Below are positions 36,041-44,767 of a stretch of DNA of 64,000 bases, piece by piece (within the stretch, counting starts at the first letter, position 1; every line of letters starts with the position of its first letter). A program made the position numbers and the translations under genes. Under the pieces are notes generated by a model. The model was not told where the DNA came from. It saw only the letters and a program-made list of their open reading frames with translations, and did no database searches. The DNA is from Bacteroidales bacterium 52_46 (GTDB lineage Bacteria; Bacteroidota; Bacteroidia; Bacteroidales; Muribaculaceae): contig MNQK01000029.1 in assembly GCA_001915385.1 (NCBI GenBank), positions 37,607 to 101,606 of the forward strand, in the 5' to 3' direction.

Positions 36041-36099
36041 CAATTTACAATGAATTATAAAAATAAGTCGCTTACAAAAGGAACTTACGGGCCGGATGG

Positions 36100-36151
36100 G
36101 TCAGATCTGTCGGACAGGTCAGACGCGTCCGACAAGTCCGACCTGTCCGAT
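36100..36151. repeat. 9-bp-register GTCNGAC array, six units
   Basis: The units start at 36100, 36109, 36118, 36127, 36136 and 36145. The array ends 4 bp from the stop codon of the PKD protein gene. Confidence 0.85.
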
Positions 36152-36155
36152 TCCG

Positions 36156-38456
36156 TCACTTGAGCAGCATCTTAACGGCTTTGCCCTCAGCCACTGCGAT
36201 ATACATGCCGGCCGACGGAGCCTCAACGGTAATGCCTGAAGCCAATCTGGCTCCCTGAACTGTGTAAAGCGTGATTTCAGTACCGTCGGTCGTACTTACG
36301 CGCAATCCGTCTGTCACAAATTGTGTTCCGGTGCCGTCTGTTTCAATGCCTTCGATACCGCTGTCCTTGACCTGACGCACCGTAATTGTATATACAGAGT
36401 GGCCGTCGGTAGGCGTGACGGTTGTCTCGCGATCCGGTGTCCCGTCAGGCAGCGGGTCACATTCAATGGCAAGGTTGTCGACGGTCATCCCGTTGGGTTC
36501 GTTTGTGACACGGCACCAGTCAGCTCCTGTCTCAACAGGGCTTTTGTAGCCTAAGAACGAGAATAATGAGAATTCTTTTTTGCCTCCTTTTGCGTTGAAT
36601 GTCAGCACGGGTTCGTCGCCGGTGGCCGAAGCCATTACCGAGTGGCTTACCGAGGGCACTGCAAGAAGTGACGTATGGTTGCGGCCTGCAGGGAAATAGG
36701 TGCTTACATCTACCCAGCTATTGTCTTTGTACATGTAGGCGGTGTTATGTTCACCCCGGAAATCGGCCATATAGATTGATACGTCGGTATCTTCATAAAG
36801 GTCGGTGAAGCCGTCGATTACGATGAAAAACTCATCGTCGACTACAGGAAGCTCGGGAAACGGGAACCATGTGCCCACCGAAGCGTCGCTCGATGCGTCA
36901 AGGTCGCTTATCTGCCACCACCACGAGTCAAGGCACTCCCCCGGAAGGCCGTTTTCACTCGTATAAAGATGCACGCCGATGTTGGCTATCTGGTCGGCTA
37001 CCTGGTCGGCCTTGGCTGTGGCGAAATATACATTGACGCCCTCTACCATCAACGGTGTCGTAGGCTTCGAGAATTTCTCGGCGAACTTGGTTATTTTCAT
37101 CCTGTTGTTGCCGGGGAAGGTGCCACGTCCCTCAAGGTCGAATGTCGTGGCGAAATCTCCGCTGCGGAAGTTTGTGATATTGCCTGAATACTCGGCGCTT
37201 ACGGTCTCGGTGACTTTCGATGTGCCGTGTTGGTTCGAGACAGTATGCTCGATGTCCCAATTGTGCAGGTATTGGAATGACTTGCTGACTTCCGCTCCCT
37301 CTTTCTCTTCCGAAGTGACCAAAGCGCCGGTGTTGTCATTGTATTTTATGAACTTCCAGGAATGCTCCGTCGGATAACCCTCCGATGCGTCGGTAAACGT
37401 GACATCGGCCAAAGGCGCTACCATCGGGCAAAGCGTTGACAGGTATCTGAATCCGTCGGAAATCGACATGCGTGCCGTAGGTTCGTAGCCTGTCACGGTT
37501 ACAAATGCCGGAAGTGTCGCCGTAGAGCGTTGTCCGGCTCCGTCGGTCACCGTCAGACTCACGTCATACGCCCCGTCGAGAGTATAGTACACGGTAGGGT
37601 TCTTTTCGGTCGAGGTGGAGGGTGTAGCTCCGGGGAACGACCATTCCCACGACGTGATGCCGTCGCCTGTCGATGTGTCGACAAAATCGATTGTCTCTCC
37701 GGTAGCGACATTTATGCCGTCGACTGTTCCGGGGGCTGTGACGGCGATTCCGTCGATGTAGAAATAGCCCATGTAGCCGCCGGTCTTGAAACTCTCGTCA
37801 TTCGCTCCCCAGCTGTAGGTGAAGCGCAGTCTTACTGTTTTACCGGCATATTTTGCCAATGAGGTTTCAATCGCGTGCCAGTGCGCGGCCTTGTCGCCGG
37901 TGCCGTCCTTGCTGTTCCATATTTCGGTGATGTCATTCTCGAAATCATCGGCCGATACGCTTATTATCAGGCGGCAGTAATCATCATAATTGATGGAATA
38001 GTAGATTTGTGCGCGCAGCATCGCCTCGTCGGGCACTTCGAAAGGTGCTGATGTGGCCGATGATATTTCACGGTTGTACGCGCGGTAATCGCCCTCTACA
38101 TAGAGCGAGCGGGCGTTTCCCGCGTCACTGTATGTGCTTGTCGGTTTTTTCAGGCTCCAAACGGTCTTTGTAGTCGGGTCGGTGCACCAACCTTCGGGGA
38201 GCGTGGCCGAAGTCTCGAAATCCTCGTCCCATACGGTTTGTTCCACGCCGGCGCCGCGTATTGTGAACGACGCCTGCAGATTGCTTTCCGATTGCGGCAC
38301 TGCCACACTCCTGCGGGCGTTTACCTTTATTGACGGTTTTTCAACAATGCGTCCCTCGGCATTACCGGCCACACGAATTTCGGGATATTGCGACATCGCA
38401 CACAGTGCGGCCAATGCCATAGGCACTCCGAGGATTAATCTCTTTCTATCTTTCAT
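36156..38456 (-). CDS. Secreted PKD- and BACON-domain protein with sorting tail
   Basis: 766 residues with a signal peptide (1-22). Residues 75-235 form a cleaved-adhesin/choice-of-anchor-J-like jelly roll ('WDEDFETSATLPEGW', 'GYMGYFYIDGIAVT'). A PKD domain (about 245-325) has 'ITSWEWSFPGATPSTSTEKNPTVYY'. Near 625-700 is a BACON-like domain, often associated with glycan or mucin binding. The last 60 residues match a T9SS tail (ITLYTVQGARLASG ... GMYIAVAEG). It is probably a surface glycan-binding or adhesive protein; no catalytic motif is seen. A similar gene lies 92 bp upstream. Confidence 0.82.
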   Translation of the reverse strand: MKDRKRLILGVPMALAALCAMSQYPEIRVAGNAEGRIVEKPSIKVNARRSVAVPQSESNLQASFTIRGAGVEQTVWDEDFETSATLPEGWCTDPTTKTVWSLKKPTSTYSDAGNARSLYVEGDYRAYNREISSATSAPFEVPDEAMLRAQIYYSINYDDYCRLIISVSADDFENDITEIWNSKDGTGDKAAHWHAIETSLAKYAGKTVRLRFTYSWGANDESFKTGGYMGYFYIDGIAVTAPGTVDGINVATGETIDFVDTSTGDGITSWEWSFPGATPSTSTEKNPTVYYTLDGAYDVSLTVTDGAGQRSTATLPAFVTVTGYEPTARMSISDGFRYLSTLCPMVAPLADVTFTDASEGYPTEHSWKFIKYNDNTGALVTSEEKEGAEVSKSFQYLHNWDIEHTVSNQHGTSKVTETVSAEYSGNITNFRSGDFATTFDLEGRGTFPGNNRMKITKFAEKFSKPTTPLMVEGVNVYFATAKADQVADQIANIGVHLYTSENGLPGECLDSWWWQISDLDASSDASVGTWFPFPELPVVDDEFFIVIDGFTDLYEDTDVSIYMADFRGEHNTAYMYKDNSWVDVSTYFPAGRNHTSLLAVPSVSHSVMASATGDEPVLTFNAKGGKKEFSLFSFLGYKSPVETGADWCRVTNEPNGMTVDNLAIECDPLPDGTPDRETTVTPTDGHSVYTITVRQVKDSGIEGIETDGTGTQFVTDGLRVSTTDGTEITLYTVQGARLASGITVEAPSAGMYIAVAEGKAVKMLLK

Positions 38457-38487
38457 ATTCTATGTGTAATTGGTTTGATTGACGCTT

Positions 38488-38528
38488 TATGACCGGACAC
38501 CGGCTTCAAAAGCCTTCGCCCGGTCATA
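38488..38528 (-). terminator. Hairpin between the two surface-protein genes
   Basis: TATGACCGG pairs with CCGGTCATA, with an inner GGCTTC..GAAGGC-type stem. It lies 20 bp after the upstream gene. The T-run is weak. Confidence 0.45.
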
Positions 38529-38548
38529 GCGAACGTGAATGGGATTAT

Positions 38549-41530
38549 TTATTTGATGAATTTGAATGTGTCTGCTCCGATGCGTACCACATATACGCCG
38601 TGTACAAGATTAGACAGCGATACACGTCCGTCGGACACCGTCGCCAGCACGAGTTTGCCGTCGATGCCGTATATCTCGACCGATGCCCCTTCGGGCGTAA
38701 TCAATGCCTCGCCGGACATGTCGTAGGCCATACCGTTGTTGTCTGTGCCGACATTCTCTACGCCGGTCACGTTTTTGGCGGTCAGCTTGACGTCCTGAAC
38801 ATAAACCTGCGGCAACATGCCGTCGCCGGGATTATGTTGAAATCCGATATAATATGTATGATATTTGCCGACATTGAATTCATCGGTATATTTCGTCATC
38901 ATGGCTCCGTCCAAAGTTTTGTTTGAGATGACAGTCGTTTCCGGAACGTCCTCGTCAAGTGCATTGGCTTCGGTTTCGTCAGGATTGACAGATGTAGTTG
39001 TATTGGTGGCGAGGAAAACAGTCAAACCGGAGGGATAACGCCCGCTTGACAGGCATGCATAATATTCCAGCTCGTAATTGCCTTCGTATAGTTTGAATTT
39101 GGGGGTGAACACAACGGCTTTATAATATGATGATTCGATGCGTTTGTTGGTGTTGCTGTAACTCCATGCCCTGGTTATTGTCTCGTCCTGATATGAAGTC
39201 CACAAATCAAAGAAATCGCCGTTTGAGAAATCAAAACTGTATGTCTCGCCGTTGCCGAGCGTTATAGCGTCGCCAAGCACTATCTTACCGGTTGCAGCCG
39301 CATCACTCTCCTCGGCGCCGCGTACCACTGTTATCTCGTAATAATACGCTCCGAGCGACAGGCCTTCGATGGTGTCGTCGACGACAGGGCTGCCTTCGGC
39401 GGCTTCCGCTATGACCGCTTCGTCGGGCATACGTACCACCTTGTACGTCACTTCGCCGATATAGCCGCCGTTAGCGCCGCCGGTGGCGGGGTCAAGGGTA
39501 TCGAAGCTGACGGTGACCGATGTGCCGTCTTCGGTAAGCTCGGCTTTCGCATTTTCCACTGCTTTCAGGTCGTCGGGACCAATCCATACGGTGGCTTTAT
39601 TGGAGGCTTCCGATGCGTTTTCGCCTATGTAGGTAAGCACGCTATATGTGTGGTTGCCGGCTGTCAGGGCGGCATCATTGTCGGTGTAAGTCTCCTTGTC
39701 GCCGGCAATGGGATTATCTTTTGTGTAGATTACAACTCCGTCGCGGAGCAGCTCGGCCTTGGTGATTTCGGCAAGTTCGCCGCCGGCGTTGGTGAGTGTC
39801 GGGTTGGTCCATGCCACGAGTGCCTCAAGCTGTGCGCCGGCGTCGGGGGTGACGGTGAGGTCGGCGACAGCGGCAGGCACTTCGACTATTTCTTCAAGCG
39901 ATATGTTGTCCAGATAGATATAGGCGGTGCTCGTCTGTCCGTACACGTGGAAACCGATGTTGTAATCGTTGTCCTCAGTTACTTTGATGATGATCGAACG
40001 GGTCTTTTCATCGGTAGCCGATGAAAGGTTTGACACGGTGGCATTCTCTTCGTTGAGCACCGTCTGGGCTTCGGCGGTAGGTTCGGTACCTATTGTCACG
40101 AATAGGTCTTTGTAGTTGGCTTCGCCCGCTGTCGATATCCAGGCGTCGTAGTTCAGACGGTACACTTTGCCGGCTTCAAGGCTGATTTTCGGTGTGATTG
40201 TCCATGCGTCGGCCGAGGTGTCGCCATAGCGTCCGCCGTTGTAGTAGCGGATACTGTAGCTGTAGTATGTCCATTTGCTTGTCAGGCCGCTGCCACCGTT
40301 GAATGTCGTGAAGAAACTGAACGTGTTTTTGTCGTCAAATCCTTGCTTGTAGGGCACCGTAGCCACGCCTGCCACTGTCACATCGTTTGATGTTTTTGCT
40401 GCGCCTGTTGAGCCGTTGTAAATGGTGCTCACGCGGTATGTGTAGATGTTGAATGGCTCGGCTGTCGTGTCGATATACGGCAGCGCACCGTTGTATGCGG
40501 CATCAATGACGGTATATGAGTAACTGCTTGACAGTTTTCTTTCAATCTTGAATGCCACGTCGGCTGGATTGACATAAGCGCCGTTGCTACCTTCGGGTAT
40601 CGCGAAGTCGAGCACAACGTTGTTCTCGCCGTTGACCGACGCTTTCACCGTGCCGAGCGCTTTCAGCGAGCTGTCCGGACCAATCCACGGGCTCTTGACC
40701 GACACGACCGGCGATGTACCCTCGCCGGCGTAAACTACCACTTCGTAGTAGTTTACGCCTCTCGACTCAACAGCCTCGTCGGTAAATGATATTTCCGCTC
40801 CGGGTGTCAGGTATTTGCTGTCGGTAAGTGTATATACCAATTCGGTTTTGTAAGAGGTGGTGCCGCGGTAAACTTCTATCTTTGAAATCTCGCTCAGTGC
40901 GTTCCCCATGTCGGTGGTGGCAGGGTTAGTCCATGTCAGTATGGCGCTCATCGTACCGTTTTCGGCGGCTGTGGCGGTAAGGCCTGTGACGGCGACAGGA
41001 GCTTCCTTCACCTCCTTGACAATGATATTGTCGAGATTGACATTGTTCAGTGACGTAAGCTCGCCTTTGTCGACAAATCCTAAATAGTAGGTGCCGGTGG
41101 CAGGTACTGAGAATTTGATGCTTTTGTTTTGCGTAGCCGTGCTGCTCGATGTTATTTTTTCGTATGTCAGGTATTCTTGCGTACTGATGTCAATTTCATC
41201 TTTGTTGTTGGTGGTCTCGAGGTAGACATATAGATTGTGGGTATAGCTTGACGAGGATGCGTTTCTTGCGTCAAATGACAGCTGGTATGTTTTCCCGGCC
41301 TCCAGGTCTATGCCCGGAGTGATAGCCCAAGCCTCGACTGCTACTTTTGAATCCCAAAATGTCAGGTAGCCTGATGAATATGTCCAGTCGCGCGTTCCGC
41401 TGCCGTTGTGGAATATCGTGAAATCGTTAATGCTTGATGCGCTTGAAAATTGCTGCTCATAAACAGTCTGAGCACTCATTTGAGTTAATACTCCAAGAGA
41501 GATTAACAGTAAAAACAGGAGCTTTCTCAT
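38549..41530 (-). CDS. Large secreted protein with repeated choice-of-anchor-J and Fn3-like domains, sorting tail
   Basis: 993 residues, signal peptide 1-20. Three jelly-roll modules recur: 'WAITPGIDLEAGKTYQLSFDARN' (about 67), 'WTITPKISLEAGKVYRLNYDAW' (about 445) and a weaker copy near 790. Each ends in an 'AYIYLDNISLEE'-type strand and is followed by fibronectin-III-like segments ('AVTGLTATAAENGTMSAILTWTNP', 'AVADLTVTPDAGAQLEALVAWTNP'), so the protein grew by internal duplication. The C-terminus (VEIYGIDGKLVLATV ... GVYVVRIGADTFKFIK) is a T9SS tail. Probable surface adhesin; substrate unknown. The 201 bp upstream hold only the rbfA terminator. Confidence 0.82.
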   Translation of the reverse strand: MRKLLFLLLISLGVLTQMSAQTVYEQQFSSASSINDFTIFHNGSGTRDWTYSSGYLTFWDSKVAVEAWAITPGIDLEAGKTYQLSFDARNASSSSYTHNLYVYLETTNNKDEIDISTQEYLTYEKITSSSTATQNKSIKFSVPATGTYYLGFVDKGELTSLNNVNLDNIIVKEVKEAPVAVTGLTATAAENGTMSAILTWTNPATTDMGNALSEISKIEVYRGTTSYKTELVYTLTDSKYLTPGAEISFTDEAVESRGVNYYEVVVYAGEGTSPVVSVKSPWIGPDSSLKALGTVKASVNGENNVVLDFAIPEGSNGAYVNPADVAFKIERKLSSSYSYTVIDAAYNGALPYIDTTAEPFNIYTYRVSTIYNGSTGAAKTSNDVTVAGVATVPYKQGFDDKNTFSFFTTFNGGSGLTSKWTYYSYSIRYYNGGRYGDTSADAWTITPKISLEAGKVYRLNYDAWISTAGEANYKDLFVTIGTEPTAEAQTVLNEENATVSNLSSATDEKTRSIIIKVTEDNDYNIGFHVYGQTSTAYIYLDNISLEEIVEVPAAVADLTVTPDAGAQLEALVAWTNPTLTNAGGELAEITKAELLRDGVVIYTKDNPIAGDKETYTDNDAALTAGNHTYSVLTYIGENASEASNKATVWIGPDDLKAVENAKAELTEDGTSVTVSFDTLDPATGGANGGYIGEVTYKVVRMPDEAVIAEAAEGSPVVDDTIEGLSLGAYYYEITVVRGAEESDAAATGKIVLGDAITLGNGETYSFDFSNGDFFDLWTSYQDETITRAWSYSNTNKRIESSYYKAVVFTPKFKLYEGNYELEYYACLSSGRYPSGLTVFLATNTTTSVNPDETEANALDEDVPETTVISNKTLDGAMMTKYTDEFNVGKYHTYYIGFQHNPGDGMLPQVYVQDVKLTAKNVTGVENVGTDNNGMAYDMSGEALITPEGASVEIYGIDGKLVLATVSDGRVSLSNLVHGVYVVRIGADTFKFIK

Positions 41531-41668
41531 AAATTTTTATCGTATTTGGTTAAATTGTCAGATGCACTGTGTCGATACTCCACGGTAGAGATTGTAAAAT
41601 TACTAAAAAAATATAACATTACAATGCATTTTGTCAAAAAAAGTCAAATATTGAAATCAAATTTATAT

Positions 41669-41708
41669 AAAAGAAGTGCGGACGCTGCTCTTTTTGCAAC
41701 GTCCGCAC
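41669..41708 (-). terminator. rbfA terminator
   Basis: GTGCGGACG (41677-41685) pairs with CGTCCGCAC (41700-41708), followed on the minus strand by TTCTTTTAT. Confidence 0.75.
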
Positions 41709-41731
41709 GGATATGTCCTCTTATTGATGTA

Positions 41732-42067
41732 TTACTTTTTCAGCAGGTTGTCGATGCGCTCGATATAGTCGAGGGAGTCGTCGAGGTGGAATGCCAGTTC
41801 GGGGGTCTTGCGTAACTGGAAACGAACTTTTTGTGCCAGTTCGTAGCGTATTGTCTTGGTGGAGTTGTTGATGTTGTTGAGGATTTCCTCACCCTTTTCC
41901 GAGGGAAATACCGACAGGTAGACTCTTGCGAGGCTCAGGTCGGGAGTCACGCGTACGTTGCTTACCGATACGATTACGCCGTGGGTTTTCGATGTCTGCT
42001 GACGGAATATCTCGCTCAGTTCCTTCTGGAGAAGGCGGGCTATTTTGGCTTGTCTTGTTGTTTCCAT
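41732..42067 (-). CDS. rbfA: Ribosome-binding factor A
   Basis: 111 residues with the RbfA KH-like fold: 'ARLLQKELSEIFRQQ', 'VSVSNVRVTPDLSLARVYLSVF' and 'LRKTPELAFHLDDSLDYIERIDNLL'. It binds the 30S subunit late in assembly. It stands alone here rather than behind infB. Its promoter region carries an unusual leader (see 42222-42300). Confidence 0.94.
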   Translation of the reverse strand: METTRQAKIARLLQKELSEIFRQQTSKTHGVIVSVSNVRVTPDLSLARVYLSVFPSEKGEEILNNINNSTKTIRYELAQKVRFQLRKTPELAFHLDDSLDYIERIDNLLKK

Positions 42068-42195
42068 ATTGTTTTGTTTTTTTATAGTTGGAACTCTATC
42101 AGAAATTCAACGCCTGAGAGCTTCCGATAGTTTTGCCGCCGCCATGTCAGGCTGTGTGACTCATGCCCGGCATGTCATTGCGGCATCGTGAGATG

Positions 42196-42203
42196 CAAAT
42201 TTA
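42196..42203 (-). promoter_or_regulatory. -7 box close to rbfA
   Basis: TAAATTTG on the minus strand gives a leader of about 120 nt. It lies just downstream of the terminator described next, so rbfA could be made from this promoter or by read-through. Confidence 0.45.
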
Positions 42204-42221
42204 CGAAATTAGAATTTACTG

Positions 42222-42300
42222 CAAAAAAAAATTACTCGTCGTCTCGACGAATAATCTTCTTACCTTAAATCTAATACCATGAAAAACTGATGCAAAGGTA
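42222..42300 (-). ncRNA. Short transcript unit upstream of rbfA: promoter, six-codon ORF, intrinsic terminator
   Basis: On the minus strand a -7 box TACCTTTG (42293-42300) is followed by an ORF of six codons and stop at 42280-42260 (Met-Val-Leu-Asp-Leu-Arg). Then comes a hairpin, ATTATTCGTCG-AGA-CGACGAGTAAT, with nine T residues (42255-42222). The predicted RNA is about 65 nt. It could be a leader-peptide attenuator for rbfA or a free small RNA. The 596-bp gap between rbfA and trmD is otherwise AT-rich with two hairpins. Confidence 0.5.
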
Positions 42301-42475
42301 TAACTTTTATGTTATAAAACATAATTTTTCAAATAAAAAATCTTATATTTAACATATATTAGCAATTTATGAGTTAAAATTATCCATAATAAACATATTT
42401 TCACTTAAATCATGATTCATTTTGCAATGTTGTCTTACTCCCTCTCCTATATTCTTAGGTAATTTTTTATCAAAC

Positions 42476-42520
42476 AAAAGCACAGGAGCACATTATAATA
42501 AAAAGAGTTTTATTATAATG
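42476..42520. repeat. AGCACAGGAGCACA copy followed by a 13-bp perfect stem
   Basis: AAAAGCACAGGAGCACA recurs from the trmD terminator and runs into CATTATAATAAAA (42491-42503), which pairs perfectly with 42508-42520. Confidence 0.6.
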
Positions 42521-42565
42521 TATCCGGTCATTTGTTTCGTTGTTCTTTTGTTTAAATAAAAAACA

Positions 42566-42612
42566 AAAAGCACAGGAGCACAAAAAATATTAAATTGTGC
42601 TCCTGTGCTTTT
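42566..42612 (-). terminator. trmD terminator
   Basis: A perfect 17-bp stem (AAAAGCACAGGAGCACA with its inverse) has a 13-base loop and is followed on the minus strand by TTTTTGTTTTTT, about 50 bp after the trmD stop. Confidence 0.8.
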
Positions 42613-42663
42613 GAGCTGTTGTTTAAATATAAAAATCTCTTGTACTGTTGTTGAATGAGGGGG

Positions 42664-43338
42664 TTATTTCAGCAGGTCGGGGCGGAGGCGGCGGGTGCGC
42701 TCTACGGCTTGCTCGTGGCGCCATTCGCTGATGCGGGCTTCGTGGCCCGAGAGGAGTATGTCGGGCACGCGCCAGCCGTTGTAGTCGGCCGGACGGGTGT
42801 AGACCGGGGGAGCAAGCAGATTGTCCTGAAACGAGTCGCTGAGCGCGCTCTGTTCGTCGCCGATAGCGCCGGGTATAAGGCGCACTATGGCGTCGGAAAT
42901 GATGATGGCGGGGAGCTCGCCCCCGGTCAGCACGTAGTCGCCGACCGAAATCTCGCGGGTGATGAGATGTTCGCGTATACGGTAGTCAATACCCTTGTAG
43001 TGGCCGCAAAGTATGATGATATTTTCGAGCATCGACATCGAGTTGGCCATCGGTTGGTCGAAAAGCTCGCCGTCGGGCGACGTAAAAATCACCTCGTCGT
43101 AGTCGCGTTCGGCCTTAAGAGCCGCGATACAGCGGTCAATCGGCCCGATCTGCATCACCATGCCGGCCTCGCCGCCGAAAGGATAATCGTCGACCTTGCG
43201 GTGCTTGTTGGTGGAATAGTCGCGCAGATTGTGAATGCCGAATTCCACAAGCCCTTTCTGTTGTGCACGTTTCAATATCGAGCACCCGAGCGGCGACTCA
43301 AACATCTCAGGAAGTACAGTAAGTATATCGATACGCAT
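42664..43338 (-). CDS. trmD: tRNA (guanine-N1)-methyltransferase
   Basis: 224 residues of the trefoil-knot SPOUT fold: 'DILTVLPEMFESPL', 'DDYPFGGEAGMVMQIGP', 'LCGHYKGIDYRIREHL' and 'EISVGDYVLTGGELPAII'. It methylates G37 of tRNA using S-adenosylmethionine. It lies 23 bp downstream of birA on the same strand, so the two may be co-transcribed. Confidence 0.96.
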   Translation of the reverse strand: MRIDILTVLPEMFESPLGCSILKRAQQKGLVEFGIHNLRDYSTNKHRKVDDYPFGGEAGMVMQIGPIDRCIAALKAERDYDEVIFTSPDGELFDQPMANSMSMLENIIILCGHYKGIDYRIREHLITREISVGDYVLTGGELPAIIISDAIVRLIPGAIGDEQSALSDSFQDNLLAPPVYTRPADYNGWRVPDILLSGHEARISEWRHEQAVERTRRLRPDLLK

Positions 43339-43361
43339 ATTCGTTCAGTTTTAAAATTGTG

Positions 43362-44090
43362 TTACAGTATCGCCGTGACTTCTTTGAAGGCGTAGCGGGA
43401 GAGGGTGTTGTCGGGGCGGAGGAGGGTGATGGTGCCGTCGGGTGCTACGTCGGCTATGCGGGCGGTGAAGTCGCCGGCGGCATCGCGGTAGGGGTGATAG
43501 CCGTCGCGGCGCCACAGACGCGACATGTAGTCGGTTGCGGTGAGGTTGCCGCAGGCGCGGTCTTCGGCTTCTACGAGTGATATGATGTCGGCTGTCACTT
43601 CGCGGAGCATGCTGTCGAGGGGGTAGGTGAGGCCGGTCAGTTGTGTCAGTGACACGGGGTTGGGGGCGTCGGAGTAAAATGCTTTCTGGTTGATGTTGAT
43701 GCCGGCGCCGATTACGGTGCGCTCGATGCGCCCGGCGGTCAGCACGTGTTCTATGAGTATGCCGCATATCTTGCGGTCGCCGACGTAGATGTCGTTGGGC
43801 CACTTGATTGTCGCCTCCAGGCCGTCGGGCAGGTATCGGTCGAGCCAGCGCACTATGGAGAGCGACACGGCGCGTGATATTGCCATCTGCCTGACCGGAG
43901 GTATGCCGACGGGTCGCACTAAGATGGAGAAGGTCAGGTTGGCGTCAGGTTCCGACTCCCACGTGTTGCCGCGCTGTCCGCGTCCGGCCGACTGACGGCG
44001 TGCGGCGATGACCGTGGCGTGGGGCGCGTCGGTCATTCCGCGCAGATACGTATTGGTCGAGGCGGTTTCCTCGAGTTCGATGATATTCAT
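43362..44090 (-). CDS. birA: Biotin--[acetyl-CoA-carboxylase] ligase
   Basis: 242 residues with only the catalytic and C-terminal domains; no DNA-binding domain, so it is a ligase and not a repressor. 'ASTNTYLRG' and 'ARRQSAGRGQRGNTWESE' form the biotinyl-AMP site, and 'IKWPNDIYVGDRKICGILIE' is the conserved ATP/biotin segment. It attaches biotin to carboxylase subunits. Confidence 0.94.
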   Translation of the reverse strand: MNIIELEETASTNTYLRGMTDAPHATVIAARRQSAGRGQRGNTWESEPDANLTFSILVRPVGIPPVRQMAISRAVSLSIVRWLDRYLPDGLEATIKWPNDIYVGDRKICGILIEHVLTAGRIERTVIGAGININQKAFYSDAPNPVSLTQLTGLTYPLDSMLREVTADIISLVEAEDRACGNLTATDYMSRLWRRDGYHPYRDAAGDFTARIADVAPDGTITLLRPDNTLSRYAFKEVTAIL

Positions 44091-44110
44091 AAAATTTTTA
44101 AATTGCGATT

Positions 44111-44177
44111 ACCGCGGTTAAAAACCGCGGCTACTACTTGGCGAGCGGCATATAGTAGACGCGGTTTTTAACCGCGT
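44111..44177. repeat. Family B palindrome
   Basis: CCGCGGTTAAAAACCGCGG then CTACTA, a 20-bp centre, TAGTAGACGCGG and TTTTTAACCGCG. It lies between birA and tsaE. Confidence 0.85.
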
Positions 44178-44199
44178 ACATGAGCGATACTGAATTAAC

Positions 44200-44224
44200 G
44201 GCTGCTCCGGGGAGCAGCCCTACA
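44200..44224. repeat. Family C hairpin
   Basis: GGCTGCTCC pairs with GGAGCAGCC, followed by CTACA; inverse orientation to the copy at 13798. It lies 24 bp after the tsaE stop and may serve as its terminator. Confidence 0.65.
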
Positions 44225-44247
44225 GTGAGGATATTTTTGCCGGCAAT

Positions 44248-44673
44248 TCAGTCTTCTACCGTCAGGGTACGCGAGCCGTCGTCGTTGACTTTGACTGTTA
44301 CCTTTACGGTGTCGTCGGGGAGGATGTCGTCGATGCGTTCGGGCCATTCGATGAGGCAGAGGGCGCCCGAGTCGAAATAGTCCTCGACGCCGAGGTCGAG
44401 AGCCTCCTCGACGCTTTCGAGGCGGTATAGGTCGAAGTGGTAGATGAGTTCGGCCGTGGTGTCGGAGCGGTATTCGTTGACGATGGCGAAGGATGGGGAA
44501 CCGGTGGCGTCATCCTCCACCCCGAGGGCACGCGACAGCGCGTTGATGAAAGTGGTCTTTCCGGCGCCCATTTCGCCGTAGAATGCAAATACGGTGCGGT
44601 CGCCCATCAGTGTGATGAACTCGCGGGCGGCTTCGTCGATGTTGTCGAGCGATGAGATTGTTATTGTTTTCAT
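44248..44673 (-). CDS. tsaE: tRNA threonylcarbamoyladenosine biosynthesis ATPase TsaE
   Basis: 141 residues. Walker A 'GEMGAGKTTFINALSRAL', 'SPSFAIVNEY' and 'IYHFDLYRLESVEEALDLG' are family signatures, and 'LCLIEWPERI' holds the conserved Trp-Pro. It works with TsaB, TsaC and TsaD to make t6A37 in ANN-decoding tRNAs. It lies 94 bp downstream of porX on the same strand. Confidence 0.95.
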   Translation of the reverse strand: MKTITISSLDNIDEAAREFITLMGDRTVFAFYGEMGAGKTTFINALSRALGVEDDATGSPSFAIVNEYRSDTTAELIYHFDLYRLESVEEALDLGVEDYFDSGALCLIEWPERIDDILPDDTVKVTVKVNDDGSRTLTVED

Positions 44674-44704
44674 TGTCAGTGATGTTTTTTTTGTGAAATT
44701 GTAT

Positions 44705-44755
44705 TGGCTATCGTAGCTATGATAGCTATTTTAGCTAAGATAGCTATTGTAGCGG
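44705..44755. repeat. 9-bp-register TAGCTA array, six units
   Basis: TAGCTA (a perfect palindrome) repeats at 44714, 44723, 44732 and 44741, with variants TGGCTA (44705) and TAGCGG (44750). The spacers TCG, TGA, TTT, AGA and TTG vary freely. It fills most of the gap between tsaE and porX. Confidence 0.85.
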
Positions 44756-44767
44756 ATTAGATTGGAT

